NCBI GenBank assembly: GCA_042408875.1
Contig: JBHOQS010000018.1
Location: 1 to 64,000, forward strand
Origin: JBHOQS01 sp042408875
GTDB lineage: Bacteria; Chloroflexota; UBA11872; JBHOQS01
DNA length: 64,000 bases
Reading direction: 5' to 3'
Positions 35,241 to 43,607 of the stretch are shown one piece after another (position 1 is the first letter of the stretch; each line of letters opens with the position of its first letter). A model generated the notes under the pieces. The model did no database searches and was not told where the DNA came from. It saw only the letters and a program-made list of their open reading frames with translations. Position numbers and translations under genes: made by a program.

Positions 35241-36050
35241 CTACGTAGAACCTAGCCAGGCGCGCAAGACCTCCGCATGCTGCGGCAGGGCTACCTCGGG
35301 TTCCTCGATCTCAGGATGCCATTTCTTCTCCCATTCGGCACAGTACCACCCATCGTAGCCGAGGCGCTTGAGCTCCGCCAGCATCTGACGGACCGGCACC
35401 TCGCCCTGCCCCAGCAGCACGAGCTGCCAGCCGCCATCGACGCGACGGGCGTCTTTGATGTGCACGTGTAGGATACGGCCGGCCAGGTAGCGCGCGGTTT
35501 CCTGTGGAGACTCACCCATGCGATACGGGTGGTGCGCATCCCAGATCGCGCCGATCTCAGGATCAGGCACGCGCTTGAGCACCTGGGCAACGGCAGAGCC
35601 GGTGGAAAAGTCGTCGTGCGTCTCCAAGGCGACCCTGGCTCCCGCGCTCCGCGCAGCCTGGGCGACCCGGCGCAAGGAGCCGGCCATATAGTCGTACACT
35701 TCCTCAGCAGGCACGCCAGCCGGGAGGTTCCCGCCGAAGACGCGCACGAGCGGGCACTCGAGCTGACGTGCGAGCTCGAGGAAGTCGATCAGGCTCTGTT
35801 CGTTTTTCTGGCGTTCCTCAGGATCCGGGCTGCTCAGCCGCGCGGATGAGCCGAGACCGACGATACTGATGCCTGTCTGCCCGGCCACGCGGCGGATCCG
35901 CTCTCGCTGGGCCGGTTCCATCGGCGCCTGGATCAGTTCGCCATCAAGCAGGCGCAGTTCAAGCCCCTGGTAGCCGTACTGCTGCGCCGCCTCGATGGCG
36001 CGCTCAAAAGACCATCCCGGACAGCCTAGCGTGCTGAATGCCAGCTTCAT
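35241..36050 (-). CDS. Sugar phosphate isomerase/epimerase-like TIM-barrel protein
   Basis: A 269-residue protein of the xylose-isomerase-like (AP_endonuc_2) fold. MKLAFSTLGCPGWSFERAI opens the barrel, and Glu in ALETHDD, Asp/His in WDAHHPYRMG, His in HVHIKDAR and Glu in YCAEWEKKW are the usual metal ligands. It probably isomerises or dehydrates a cyclic polyol or sugar. ATG 36050 follows GAGAGGTCAAGG. An extended -10 (36150-36158) lies 100 bases upstream. Confidence 0.88.
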   Translation of the reverse strand: MKLAFSTLGCPGWSFERAIEAAQQYGYQGLELRLLDGELIQAPMEPAQRERIRRVAGQTGISIVGLGSSARLSSPDPEERQKNEQSLIDFLELARQLECPLVRVFGGNLPAGVPAEEVYDYMAGSLRRVAQAARSAGARVALETHDDFSTGSAVAQVLKRVPDPEIGAIWDAHHPYRMGESPQETARYLAGRILHVHIKDARRVDGGWQLVLLGQGEVPVRQMLAELKRLGYDGWYCAEWEKKWHPEIEEPEVALPQHAEVLRAWLGST

Positions 36051-36149
36051 GCCTTGACCTCTCTTCTGATCCTGTGCGCCTGGCCAGGCACATCAGCTCC
36101 GGCGACGCGCAAGCCTGGCGCGCCCTAGCCTGCGGCCAGGATCTGCACG

Positions 36150-36158
36150 ATTATAGCA
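36150..36158 (-). promoter_or_regulatory. Extended -10 element for the isomerase gene
   Basis: The minus strand reads TGCTATAAT: TGn plus a perfect TATAAT. There is no -35 match at 17 bases. Confidence 0.55.
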
Positions 36159-36302
36159 TCTGCCTGGCGCAGCCTCGTGGCCTGCCATGGCACACCCCCT
36201 GCTCTCCCTGCCGTGACTGGCTCGCGGTGCTCACGCAACCGGGTGCCTGGGCGGGCGTTGAGAGATGCAGCCAGCGTAATTGGCTAGCCCGCCGTGGTGG
36301 AA

Positions 36303-36332
36303 TTGACTCACTGGGGCTGCACGTCCTACACT
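36303..36332 (+). promoter_or_regulatory. Promoter of yvcK
   Basis: TTGACT (36303-36308), an 18-base spacer, then TACACT (36327-36332), 94 bases before the start codon. Confidence 0.65.
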
Positions 36333-36425
36333 CACGCAGGAGTGGGACGTCTCGCTCTGGTTGCCGCCACCGGGCCGGCTAGATGGCCTACTAAATAGCC
36401 TCAGTCCTAAGGTGAGGAGCAGCCG

Positions 36426-37862
36426 TTGCGCGCCATCTTGTCGCTGCTACAGCTTAACCCAAAGTGGCTTTACCCCGGCATGGGCGTGAAGCGGTGGGTC
36501 CTGCTGCTCGCCGCCGGCGCGCTGCTGGCTGGGCTCGGTGCCGGGTATGTGCTGGCAGATCTGTACCGCACGGCGCCGTTTCCGCCGGTGTTCTACTACC
36601 TGACCCTGCAATTTATCCCGCGCCTGGTGCGCGGCGCGCTCTTCCTCTCGCTGGGCGGGCTCGTTGCCGTGGTGGGCTTGCGCAAGCTCACCGAGTCCGT
36701 GGTTGACCTGGTAGCGCCACAACACGGGGACCTGGCCCAGAAGGCCTACGCGCAGCGCTATCTCGCTCGCCGGCCGAAGATCGTTGCCATCGGCGGGGGC
36801 ACCGGGCTCTCGACGCTGCTGCGCGGCCTGAAGGAGCACACGTCCAATCTTACGGCGATCGTCACGGTGGCCGACGACGGTGGCTCCAGCGGCCGGCTGC
36901 GCAACGAGCTCGGCGTGCTCCCAATGGGCGACCTGCGCCAGTGCATCGCTGCCCTGGCCGATGCCGAGCCGCTGATGACTCGCCTGCTGGAGTACCGCTT
37001 CAACGGCACGCTCAAGGACTCCGGCCTCGATGGCCATAGCTTTGGCAACCTGTTGCTGGCGGCCATGACTGGCATCTGCGGTGACTTCGACCGCGCGGTG
37101 AAGGAGTCGAGCCGGGTCCTGGCTGTGCGCGGCCAGGTGCTTCCGTCCACGCTCGACCATGTGACGCTCTGTGCCGAGCTGGACATGAGCCCTGCGGCGC
37201 ACAGGAGCGATACGCAGCAAAGTGCGACGGCCGGCGGCGCGGTTGCGGCAACGCTGGCGCCTGTGGCGCCGGACGCGCCTACGATCAGTCCGATCATCGT
37301 GCGCGGCGAAAGCCGTATCCCGCAGGCGGTGCTGCAGGCTGATCCCAGCGCTGGCGGCGCGGCGCGGCGGGCCTGCCGCATCAAGCGTGTCTTCCTCGAT
37401 CCCGCCGCCCCCGCGGCCTACCCGGAGGCTGTCCAGGCCATCCAGGAGGCGGACATGATCGTCCTGGGCCCCGGGAGCCTCTACACGAGCGTGCTGCCGA
37501 ACCTGCTGGTGCCCGAGCTCTGTCAGGCGGTGCGCGAGAGCACTGCACTGCGTGTCTACGTGGCGAACGTGGCCACCCAGCCCGGCGAGACCGACGGCTA
37601 CGACGCCGCGGCGCACCTGGCCGCACTCCATGACAACTCTGGCGGCCCAGGCCTGGTGGACCTCATGCTGGTGAACAACAATACGGTGCCAGAGATCCCC
37701 GCGGCGTGGGGTGTGTCGCGCGTCCTCGTTGACGAAGGCACGACCCACCTCGATGGAGTGCGTGTCGTCACGGCTGATGTGGTCGATGAGGGGCGGCCCA
37801 CCCGCCACGATCCGGCCAAGCTGGCTGCCGCCCTGATGCGTATCGCGGCCGGCCGCGTCTGA
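36426..37862 (+). CDS. yvcK: YvcK/CofD-like gluconeogenesis factor with N-terminal membrane segments
   Basis: A 478-residue protein. Residues about 25-90 hold two membrane helices, absent from Bacillus YvcK. The core (about 115-475) has IGGGTGLSTLLRGLK, TVADDGGSSGRLR, GDLRQCIAALAD, GHSFGNLLLAAM, LGPGSLYTSVLPNLLV and TQPGETDGY, all family hallmarks for UDP-sugar binding. An Ala/Thr/Pro-rich insertion (about 258-290) interrupts the core. The start is TTG 36426 after GTGAGGAGCAG. Family members are needed for growth on gluconeogenic carbon and for cell-wall homeostasis. Confidence 0.92.
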   Translation: MRAILSLLQLNPKWLYPGMGVKRWVLLLAAGALLAGLGAGYVLADLYRTAPFPPVFYYLTLQFIPRLVRGALFLSLGGLVAVVGLRKLTESVVDLVAPQHGDLAQKAYAQRYLARRPKIVAIGGGTGLSTLLRGLKEHTSNLTAIVTVADDGGSSGRLRNELGVLPMGDLRQCIAALADAEPLMTRLLEYRFNGTLKDSGLDGHSFGNLLLAAMTGICGDFDRAVKESSRVLAVRGQVLPSTLDHVTLCAELDMSPAAHRSDTQQSATAGGAVAATLAPVAPDAPTISPIIVRGESRIPQAVLQADPSAGGAARRACRIKRVFLDPAAPAAYPEAVQAIQEADMIVLGPGSLYTSVLPNLLVPELCQAVRESTALRVYVANVATQPGETDGYDAAAHLAALHDNSGGPGLVDLMLVNNNTVPEIPAAWGVSRVLVDEGTTHLDGVRVVTADVVDEGRPTRHDPAKLAAALMRIAAGRV

Positions 37863-38171
37863 CGAAACTGGTCTACGGCTACGTTGCACTGAGTCTGTTC
37901 GCCTCTCCTGCACAGTGGCGCGGGCCGGCCCTGCTGGCAGTCTTGACGACCTCTACATGCCCCCCTCACTTGTTACTATTGTTGTGTTGATGCTATGGTA
38001 TTAATACCGAATAATAATCTTGCGCCGGCCGCTGGCATGTATCCTGCGTCGGTAGTCTGGTGTGGCGCTACCCCGCGGTGCCCGTTCCCTGCGCGGCGCC
38101 CCCGCTGCAGGAGCGTCGAGTTGTGCTATAGTGATGGCTGCGCTGATACGTAGGAGACCGAAGGTTCACGG
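37863..38171. other. Intergenic region before the phosphoesterase gene
   Basis: A 12-bp perfect palindrome GGTATTAATACC (37997-38008) sits in an AT-rich patch together with TTGTTA-N18-TATGGT (37970-37999), a possible weak promoter. The extended -10 at 38124-38132 is closer to the gene. No RNA or gene was recognised. Confidence 0.5.
38124..38132 (+). promoter_or_regulatory. Extended -10 element for the phosphoesterase gene
   Basis: TGCTATAGT (TGn plus TATAGT), 39 bases before the ATG at 38172. Confidence 0.5.
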
Positions 38172-38909
38172 ATGCGCTACGCCGTCCTCGCCGATATCCA
38201 CGCTAACCTCGAGGCCTTCAAGGCGGTGCTGGAGCACGCCGGACCTGTCGAACAGTACTGGTGTCTGGGCGATATCGTCGGCTATGGTCCGCAGCCGAAC
38301 GAGTGCATCGAGCTTCTTCGTTCCCTGAACGTTATTTCTGTCGTCGGCAATCATGATCTGGCCGCGATCGGCCGGCGCTCGCTGGACGACTTCAACCCGG
38401 AGGCGCGGGCTGCGGCGGAATGGACCGCCCGCCAGCTCACCGACGAATCGCGCGCGTTCCTGGCCGGGTTGCCGCAGCGTGAAGTGGTCGATCGGTTCAC
38501 CCTAGTCCATGGCAGCCCGCGCGACCCCATCGACGAGTATCTGCTCAAAGAGTGGGATGCCCGCTGGAACTTCCTTGAGTTCATCACGCAGGTCTGCCTG
38601 GTTGGACATACCCACATCCCGATTATTTTCGAGCAGGTCCAGGAGACCGGTACGGTGCCGGCGGTGCGCACACTGATCCCGCAGGAGCGCGAACCCGTGC
38701 GGCTGGACCGCCGCCGCCTGATCGTGAACCCGGGCAGCGTCGGCCAGCCGCGCGATGGCTCGCCGGATGCCAGCTATATGCTGTATGACAGCGATGCCAG
38801 CACGCTCCAGCTCCATCGCGTGCCGTACGACGTGCGAGCGGTGCAGCAGAAGATCATCGCTGCGGGGCTGCCAGCCCGCGTGGCGACGCGCCTGGCATAC
38901 GGAATGTAG
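38172..38909 (+). CDS. Calcineurin-like metallophosphoesterase (YfcE/ApaH-like)
   Basis: A 245-residue enzyme with the complete two-metal set: ADIHAN (DxH), GDIVGYGP (GDxxxxG), VVGNHD (GNHD), HGSPRDP and GHTHIP (GHxH). INPGS-type ending VNPGSVGQPRDG is typical of the MJ0936/YfcE subgroup. It hydrolyses a phosphodiester or nucleotide; the substrate is unknown. It starts a run of plus-strand genes with short gaps (17, 2 and 10 bases). Confidence 0.93.
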   Translation: MRYAVLADIHANLEAFKAVLEHAGPVEQYWCLGDIVGYGPQPNECIELLRSLNVISVVGNHDLAAIGRRSLDDFNPEARAAAEWTARQLTDESRAFLAGLPQREVVDRFTLVHGSPRDPIDEYLLKEWDARWNFLEFITQVCLVGHTHIPIIFEQVQETGTVPAVRTLIPQEREPVRLDRRRLIVNPGSVGQPRDGSPDASYMLYDSDASTLQLHRVPYDVRAVQQKIIAAGLPARVATRLAYGM

Positions 38910-38926
38910 GCGCGCAGGGGGGAAGG

Positions 38927-39634
38927 GTGGCTACAGAGCCGCGTTCCTCAGACCACATCACCTTCGGAGGCGGCCGCCAGTCCGTGCGGGCCGTCGTGAA
39001 CGCCGTGCAGAGCGTCCGTCGTACGTGGGCGTGGCTCGACGAGACTACCCATGGCCTCGCCACGCGTGGCGTGTTGGTCGTGCTGCTCGTGGTCGTGGCG
39101 TTCTATGTCGGTTTGAACCTGGTGGGACTGGCCGGCTCCACCAGACTGCTGCCCTGGGCGCGCCCGGCCCAGCAATCTGGAACGTCGGTGCAGGAGGCCC
39201 CGGCCGAGGTGGTGGCTGAGCCGCCTTCGGCCGTTGAAGGCGCTCCACAGGAAGCCGCGCCTGCCGCAGTGACGCCGTCTGCCGGGCCGAGCGCGACCGA
39301 TGCCCTCGGCGCGGCCGCGCCGCTACTGCTCAGCCTGTTCTGGCTCACCTGCGCCTATCTGTTCGACAACGAGGCCCGCCGCTTGTTCGTGCTCCACGAC
39401 GACTGGGGCGAGCGCCGCAGCCCCGCGTACACCGCCGTCGCCCTGGGATGCGTTACTCCGCTGCTATTCCTGGGCCTGCTCGTTGGCGCGTGGGGGATTG
39501 TTCGCCTGGCAGTGTGGACGCTGCGGATGCAGGCGTGGATGGCCACTGGGCGCGTGCTCGCTGCGGTCGCGCTGTTCTACCTAGCGCTGCTGGCGATCCG
39601 CTGGCTGCTGCGCCCGCATCCCGCATCCAGGTAG
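38927..39634 (+). CDS. Hypothetical membrane protein
   Basis: A 235-residue protein with about four membrane helices: one near 48-68 (VLVVLLVVVAFYVGLNLVGL) and others near 130-147, 169-190 and 208-226. An Ala/Pro-rich loop (about 78-125) lies between the first two. No family was recognised. The start is GTG 38927 following GGGGGGAAGG. Its position between a phosphoesterase and a DUF402 protein suggests shared transcription only. Confidence 0.75.
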   Translation: MATEPRSSDHITFGGGRQSVRAVVNAVQSVRRTWAWLDETTHGLATRGVLVVLLVVVAFYVGLNLVGLAGSTRLLPWARPAQQSGTSVQEAPAEVVAEPPSAVEGAPQEAAPAAVTPSAGPSATDALGAAAPLLLSLFWLTCAYLFDNEARRLFVLHDDWGERRSPAYTAVALGCVTPLLFLGLLVGAWGIVRLAVWTLRMQAWMATGRVLAAVALFYLALLAIRWLLRPHPASR

Positions 39635-39636
39635 CC

Positions 39637-40188
39637 ATGGGACACAGCAGCCAGCCGCCCCAAGCGATCACGGTACAGAAGTTGTCCTTCGACGGCGCGC
39701 TCTTGGCAACATGGACCGGGGAGGTCGTGGCCAGGGGTCCAGACGGTCTGGTACTGCGGGCCCGCTGGAGCCGGCCAGCGTATCACGGTCTTGGGGTAGT
39801 CAGCTTCGAACCGGGCGACTGCTTCACCGAGTACTTCTACTTCTTCCGCTGGTATGCGATCTGGCGGGTAGCGCAGCCGGCGCAGCCTCCCGAGCGAGGC
39901 GGACGCCTCAAATGCTGGTACTGCAACGTCCAGACCCCAGCCGAGCTTGTTGGACAGGTGCTGCGCTTCCGTGACATGGTACTCGATCTGCTTGTCTTGC
40001 CTGATGGCACGATGTTTGTGCTCGACCGTGAGGAGTTCGAGCGGCTGCGCCAGACAACCTTCGATCCGTACAGCGCACAGCAGGCCGAGGCGGCGCTTGC
40101 CGAGCTCCAAGAGCTCGTCCGCCGGTGCGCGCCGCCTTTCGAGGAGCTCGCGCGCCCCAAGGCAGCCGGCAGAGACCAGGATACCTAG
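39637..40188 (+). CDS. DUF402 protein (nucleoside di/triphosphatase-like)
   Basis: A 183-residue protein with the FomD/DUF402 beta-barrel pattern: FTEYFYFFRWYAIWRV, LKCWYCNVQTPAEL, RFRDMVLDLLVLPDG and FVLDREEFERL, including the Asp residues that bind metal and phosphate. Characterised relatives hydrolyse nucleoside di- or triphosphates. ATG 39637 begins 2 bases after the upstream stop. Confidence 0.88.
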   Translation: MGHSSQPPQAITVQKLSFDGALLATWTGEVVARGPDGLVLRARWSRPAYHGLGVVSFEPGDCFTEYFYFFRWYAIWRVAQPAQPPERGGRLKCWYCNVQTPAELVGQVLRFRDMVLDLLVLPDGTMFVLDREEFERLRQTTFDPYSAQQAEAALAELQELVRRCAPPFEELARPKAAGRDQDT

Positions 40189-40198
40189 GTGAGAGAGA

Positions 40199-41314
40199 AT
40201 GGCACGGTCAGATACACACGACACCGCACGTCCCTGGCTGGTCGGGGTGGCCGGAGTAGGTTCGTTCGCTCAGCGGGTGGTCATCAAAGGGCTGCAGGCA
40301 TGTGGTGAGGCACGGGTGGCCGCCCTGTTTGGGCGCACGCGGGAGCGTCTGGCAGCGGTGGCTGCTGAGCACGGGGTGCCGGCATACTATGATGACTATG
40401 CAGCCTTCCTGAGCCATCCCGGGCTGGATGCTGTGGTGGTCTGCACGCCGAACGACACCCACTACCGATTTGCCGTCCAGGCGCTCGATGCTGGCAAACA
40501 CGTGATCTGCGAGAAACCGCTGGCGCTGAGCGTGGAGCAGGCAGAGGCGCTTCACCGGCTCGCCAGAGCCCGCGGGCTGCGCACAGCGGTGAATTTCACC
40601 TATCGATCAGTGTCACCGTTGCGAGCCATCGCCCGCGCGCTTGCCGAGCAGGCCATCGGCCGTGTGTACTTCTTTGCGATCGAGCAGCTCCAGAACCTGC
40701 GCGCCGATCCCGCCTCGCCGTTCACCTGGCGGATGGACCGGACGCAGGCCGGTGGCGGTGCCCTCTGGGACCTCGGTGTCCACCTGATTGATCTGGTGCA
40801 CTGGTGGATCGGCCCCATCCACGCTGTGGTGGCGCAGACGAGCATTAGCATCTCCCGGCGGCCGGACCCGCGCACAGGCGGGACAGCGGAGGTTACCACG
40901 GACGACACGGCGATGGTGCTGGTACGTGCCGGTGAGGGGGTGCAGGGTGTGCTGCAAGCAAGCCAGATCGCACAGGGGCGCCAGAACTACCTGCGTGTCG
41001 CGCTGTATGGCAGCCGTGGCAGCCTGCTGTACGAGGCCGATCGAGACAAGGAGCCCGAGCTCCGCATCAGCCGCGTTTCGGCCGGCGCAGACGGTCGCGC
41101 GGGCCCGTGGACTGAGCTGCCCATCCCAGCTGATCTTCTGATCAGCTACGAAGAGTTCCCGGCGTTCCACATGGCGCGGCTGGTCCGGCAGCTTAAGGGG
41201 CTGGAGGAATTCCCTTCGTTTGCCGAGGGTGTGTGCTGCCAGGCCGTGCTCGACGCGGCAGAGCGCTCGGTGCGCTCAGGCCTCTGGGAGGCGGTGCACG
41301 TCCCGCCGCTGTGA
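40199..41314 (+). CDS. Gfo/Idh/MocA-family oxidoreductase
   Basis: A 371-residue dehydrogenase. VGVAGVGSFAQRVVIKGL is the Rossmann motif, CEKPLALSVEQAEAL the catalytic EKP motif, and GGALWDLGVHLIDLVHWW the substrate-domain signature with Asp and His. Acts on an unknown sugar or polyol. ATG 40199 with GGTGAGAGA upstream. Last of the co-directional run; convergent with the NuoN-like gene. Confidence 0.9.
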   Translation: MARSDTHDTARPWLVGVAGVGSFAQRVVIKGLQACGEARVAALFGRTRERLAAVAAEHGVPAYYDDYAAFLSHPGLDAVVVCTPNDTHYRFAVQALDAGKHVICEKPLALSVEQAEALHRLARARGLRTAVNFTYRSVSPLRAIARALAEQAIGRVYFFAIEQLQNLRADPASPFTWRMDRTQAGGGALWDLGVHLIDLVHWWIGPIHAVVAQTSISISRRPDPRTGGTAEVTTDDTAMVLVRAGEGVQGVLQASQIAQGRQNYLRVALYGSRGSLLYEADRDKEPELRISRVSAGADGRAGPWTELPIPADLLISYEEFPAFHMARLVRQLKGLEEFPSFAEGVCCQAVLDAAERSVRSGLWEAVHVPPL

Positions 41315-41345
41315 CGTATCCTGAGGGATGGCGGTTCGCGCCAGC

Positions 41346-42746
41346 CTAATGGACGAACACGAGGCGCGCGGCGACCGTGGCGAACGTGGTGATGAGGGGT
41401 GCGGGGAACAGCCCAAGGGCCAGCACGGCTCCGGCAGGCAGCAGCAGAAGCGCCAGGCGCGCACGTCGTCCGGAGAGGGGAGCCGCTGCGGCGCGTGCGC
41501 TGGCACTATCCAGAAATGCTGTGGCGCGCCCGGCCCGCACTGCAGCCGCGGCGGCTAGCATGGCGGCGGCACAGAGGACAGTAGCTACTCCCCAGTGCGA
41601 CTGAGCGGTGATCTGCAACGCGCCGGCCAGTACGACAAATCCGGGGAGTGGCGGCAACCCCGCTACCGCAGCCAGCACGAACACCTCGGCCAGGCTACCC
41701 AGACGGCAGGGGATGCTGGCTGCTGCGGCCTGCCACGCTGCCAGCATCTGCGTGAGCGCCAGCGCAGTCAGAGCGACGGTGATTCCCGCCGGGGTCTGCG
41801 CGGCGAGGCCGCACAGCATGAGCCCGCCGGTATACAGCCAGAGCCCGGCCAGGCGCTGGCGGGACGTGCGCGCAGCATGCAGACTCCATCCGCCCACGAG
41901 CGAGGTCAGCGCGCCGGCAGCGAGGCTGAATCCGGCCGCCTGTGTCCCCGGCGCGAGGTAGGGGGAGCGCTGCCAGAGCTCCAGCAGCAACACCGCCACT
42001 GATGGACCAATGGTCATGATCATGGCCGCCAGTACAGCTACCGGGAGATGCTCAGCAAGCTCCCACCACCAGAGGCAGAATGGACCGAGCGCGAGCCAGG
42101 CAGCGAAGCCAACCAGCGTCAACGCGACGATGAAGGGCGGTGACACGAGCGGCTCACCATACGTCGCAAGTCCGCGGGCTAGCGAAGACGCCACGAGCAG
42201 GCAGAGCGAGCCACACACGGCGAAGATGGCATGCTTCATCGTGGCGAGTGCGGCTATGCCCCCGCCCGAGCCTGCCGCCGCACGCACAGGGAACAGGGAT
42301 GGATCTGCGTCTGGCGAGGCGGCCGACCCGGCCGCCTCGTTGGCTGGCGCTACCGGTCCGAGCGCCGGCATGGCCGCGAGAATGCCGGCGGCGGCGATGG
42401 CCGCGACACGGATCTCCCAAGGTACGCTCGCCTCAGGGGCGAGCGCGGCGGCAGTCCCCAGCAGCAGCACTGCAGCATGCTGTGCACGCTCCGTAGAGCA
42501 CCATGCCGTGACGGCAGCGAGGTACGCGGTCGATGCGAGCCCAAGCGCAGCCGAGAGCGCGCTGCCGGTCCCCAGAGCCGGGCGTGAGAGCAGCAGCACT
42601 GTTGCCGCGCCCCCAAGCGCGGCCAGGGGTGTCCACCAGCGGAGCAGGCGCCGAGGCAGTACAAGGGCGCCCAGCAACGCCGCACCCAGCACGAGCGAGC
42701 CTGCCGGCAATGGCGCGCCGGCGAGCTGTACTAGGAGCGTGGCCAC
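41346..42746 (-). CDS. Divergent NuoN/Mrp-D-like membrane subunit
   Basis: A 466-residue protein with about 13 hydrophobic segments. The best match is the antiporter core of NuoN/MrpD: MKHAIFAVCGSLCLLV aligns with the KYFLLG segment, and GFAAWLALGPFCLWWWELAE with GLAFK..aVPFHMWTPDVYE. In that alignment the proton-path Lys is Trp217, the PFH His is Cys224, and the TM8 Lys is missing; Lys171 is kept. A low-complexity loop spans about 133-160. GTG 42746 lies 9 bases after the upstream stop. A Mrp- or Hyf-like protein with altered function is the alternative. Confidence 0.65.
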   Translation of the reverse strand: MATLLVQLAGAPLPAGSLVLGAALLGALVLPRRLLRWWTPLAALGGAATVLLLSRPALGTGSALSAALGLASTAYLAAVTAWCSTERAQHAAVLLLGTAAALAPEASVPWEIRVAAIAAAGILAAMPALGPVAPANEAAGSAASPDADPSLFPVRAAAGSGGGIAALATMKHAIFAVCGSLCLLVASSLARGLATYGEPLVSPPFIVALTLVGFAAWLALGPFCLWWWELAEHLPVAVLAAMIMTIGPSVAVLLLELWQRSPYLAPGTQAAGFSLAAGALTSLVGGWSLHAARTSRQRLAGLWLYTGGLMLCGLAAQTPAGITVALTALALTQMLAAWQAAAASIPCRLGSLAEVFVLAAVAGLPPLPGFVVLAGALQITAQSHWGVATVLCAAAMLAAAAAVRAGRATAFLDSASARAAAAPLSGRRARLALLLLPAGAVLALGLFPAPLITTFATVAARLVFVH

Positions 42747-42755
42747 GGTCGCCCC

Positions 42756-43529
42756 CTACGAGCCTTCTGGCTGGCCCTCGACCGGCGTGGGCGCGCCGGC
42801 GCTACGAGCCGCGCCGGCGCGCCCACGCGCCTGGGCGGGACGCTGCCCTCGAGCAGTCTGGCGCGAGGCTTGTCCGCTGCCGGCTGCGCGCAGGATGCCT
42901 CGTTGCACCCAGCTCAGGCTGCCGGTCGCGCAGAAGTGTCGAGCCATGATCGGTGCGCTCACTCCGGCCACGGCCAGTTGCAGCAGGGCGCCGGCCAGGC
43001 CGACCACGCCGGCAGCCGGCCCGTCCTGCGTCTGCAACAGCGTTGCCCCGTGGCAGAGCAGCAGCAGGCCGACCGTGGCGTGGTGGAGGTCGGAGGCGAG
43101 CAGGACGGCGAAGACGCCAACCAGGCCGAGCCAGATGGCGGCGAACTCGAGCTCCGCGGGCCCACTGACGACGTGCTGCAGCGACATGCCCCAGGCGCCG
43201 GCGGCGCTGGCCAGGACCACGCTCAGCAGAAAGAAATCGTCGAAGAAGGCGTGCCGGCGCACCAGGCTGGTCTCGAAGTACCGGCCCTGCGCGACAGCCT
43301 GGGCCCGACCATACACCACAAGCCCCTGGAGCGTCAGTCCAAGCATGGCGCTGGCGGTGAGCCCGGCCAGGCTCAGGCCCAGCCCGGCTGGCGCGCCGGC
43401 GACCCGCCACACCAGCAGGCCGGACAGCAGATACTGGACCGCCAGGCCGGCCAGGCTCGGCCGCCAGTGTCGGGCCAGCACAGCGACCCCGCCAGCGCAC
43501 ACAAGCGCCGTGTTGACGAACAGTAGCAT
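42756..43529 (-). CDS. NuoK/HyfE-like small membrane subunit
   Basis: A 257-residue protein with seven hydrophobic segments and a basic Ala/Gly-rich tail (about 205-257). Residues about 129-198 resemble NuoK/MrpC: DLHHATVGLLLLCHGATLL aligns with RRNLLFMLIGLEIMINAS, and DGPAAGVVGLAGALLQLAVA with the DGQV..AAAEASIG helix. Both conserved Glu are replaced (Leu156 and Gln184). The N-terminal half resembles HyfE only in length and helix number. The ATG at 43529 has GAGGA about 12 bases upstream. Confidence 0.5.
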   Translation of the reverse strand: MLLFVNTALVCAGGVAVLARHWRPSLAGLAVQYLLSGLLVWRVAGAPAGLGLSLAGLTASAMLGLTLQGLVVYGRAQAVAQGRYFETSLVRRHAFFDDFFLLSVVLASAAGAWGMSLQHVVSGPAELEFAAIWLGLVGVFAVLLASDLHHATVGLLLLCHGATLLQTQDGPAAGVVGLAGALLQLAVAGVSAPIMARHFCATGSLSWVQRGILRAAGSGQASRQTARGQRPAQARGRAGAARSAGAPTPVEGQPEGS

Positions 43530-43607
43530 ACGTTCAGGATTCCTCTAGCCGGGCGCGCGACTAGGCCGAGCTTGTGCCGCCTCCCGGCATTGTCCTCTGG
43601 CCCCGCG

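Larger units (their letters stand above)
36051..36425. other. Divergent intergenic region: isomerase and yvcK promoters
   Basis: It contains the minus-strand extended -10 at 36150-36158 and the plus-strand promoter at 36303-36332. Between them (about 36252-36295) GCGGGC/GCCCGC enclosing AGCCA/TGGCT could fold into a two-step stem. No gene was found. Confidence 0.5.

Noticed and set aside
36180..36300. Possible riboswitch before yvcK
   Set aside because: The dyads lie upstream of the predicted promoter, so they would not be in the transcript, and no known aptamer core is seen.
36447..37913. 488-codon open frame opposite yvcK
   Set aside because: Shadow of a high-GC gene; Arg/His/Gln-rich composition and no ribosome-binding site, while yvcK motifs are complete.
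42010..43548. 512-codon plus-strand frame across the NuoN-/NuoK-like genes
   Set aside because: Ser/Ala/Pro/Arg-rich nonsense composition; the minus-strand frames show regular membrane helices and tight operon spacing.
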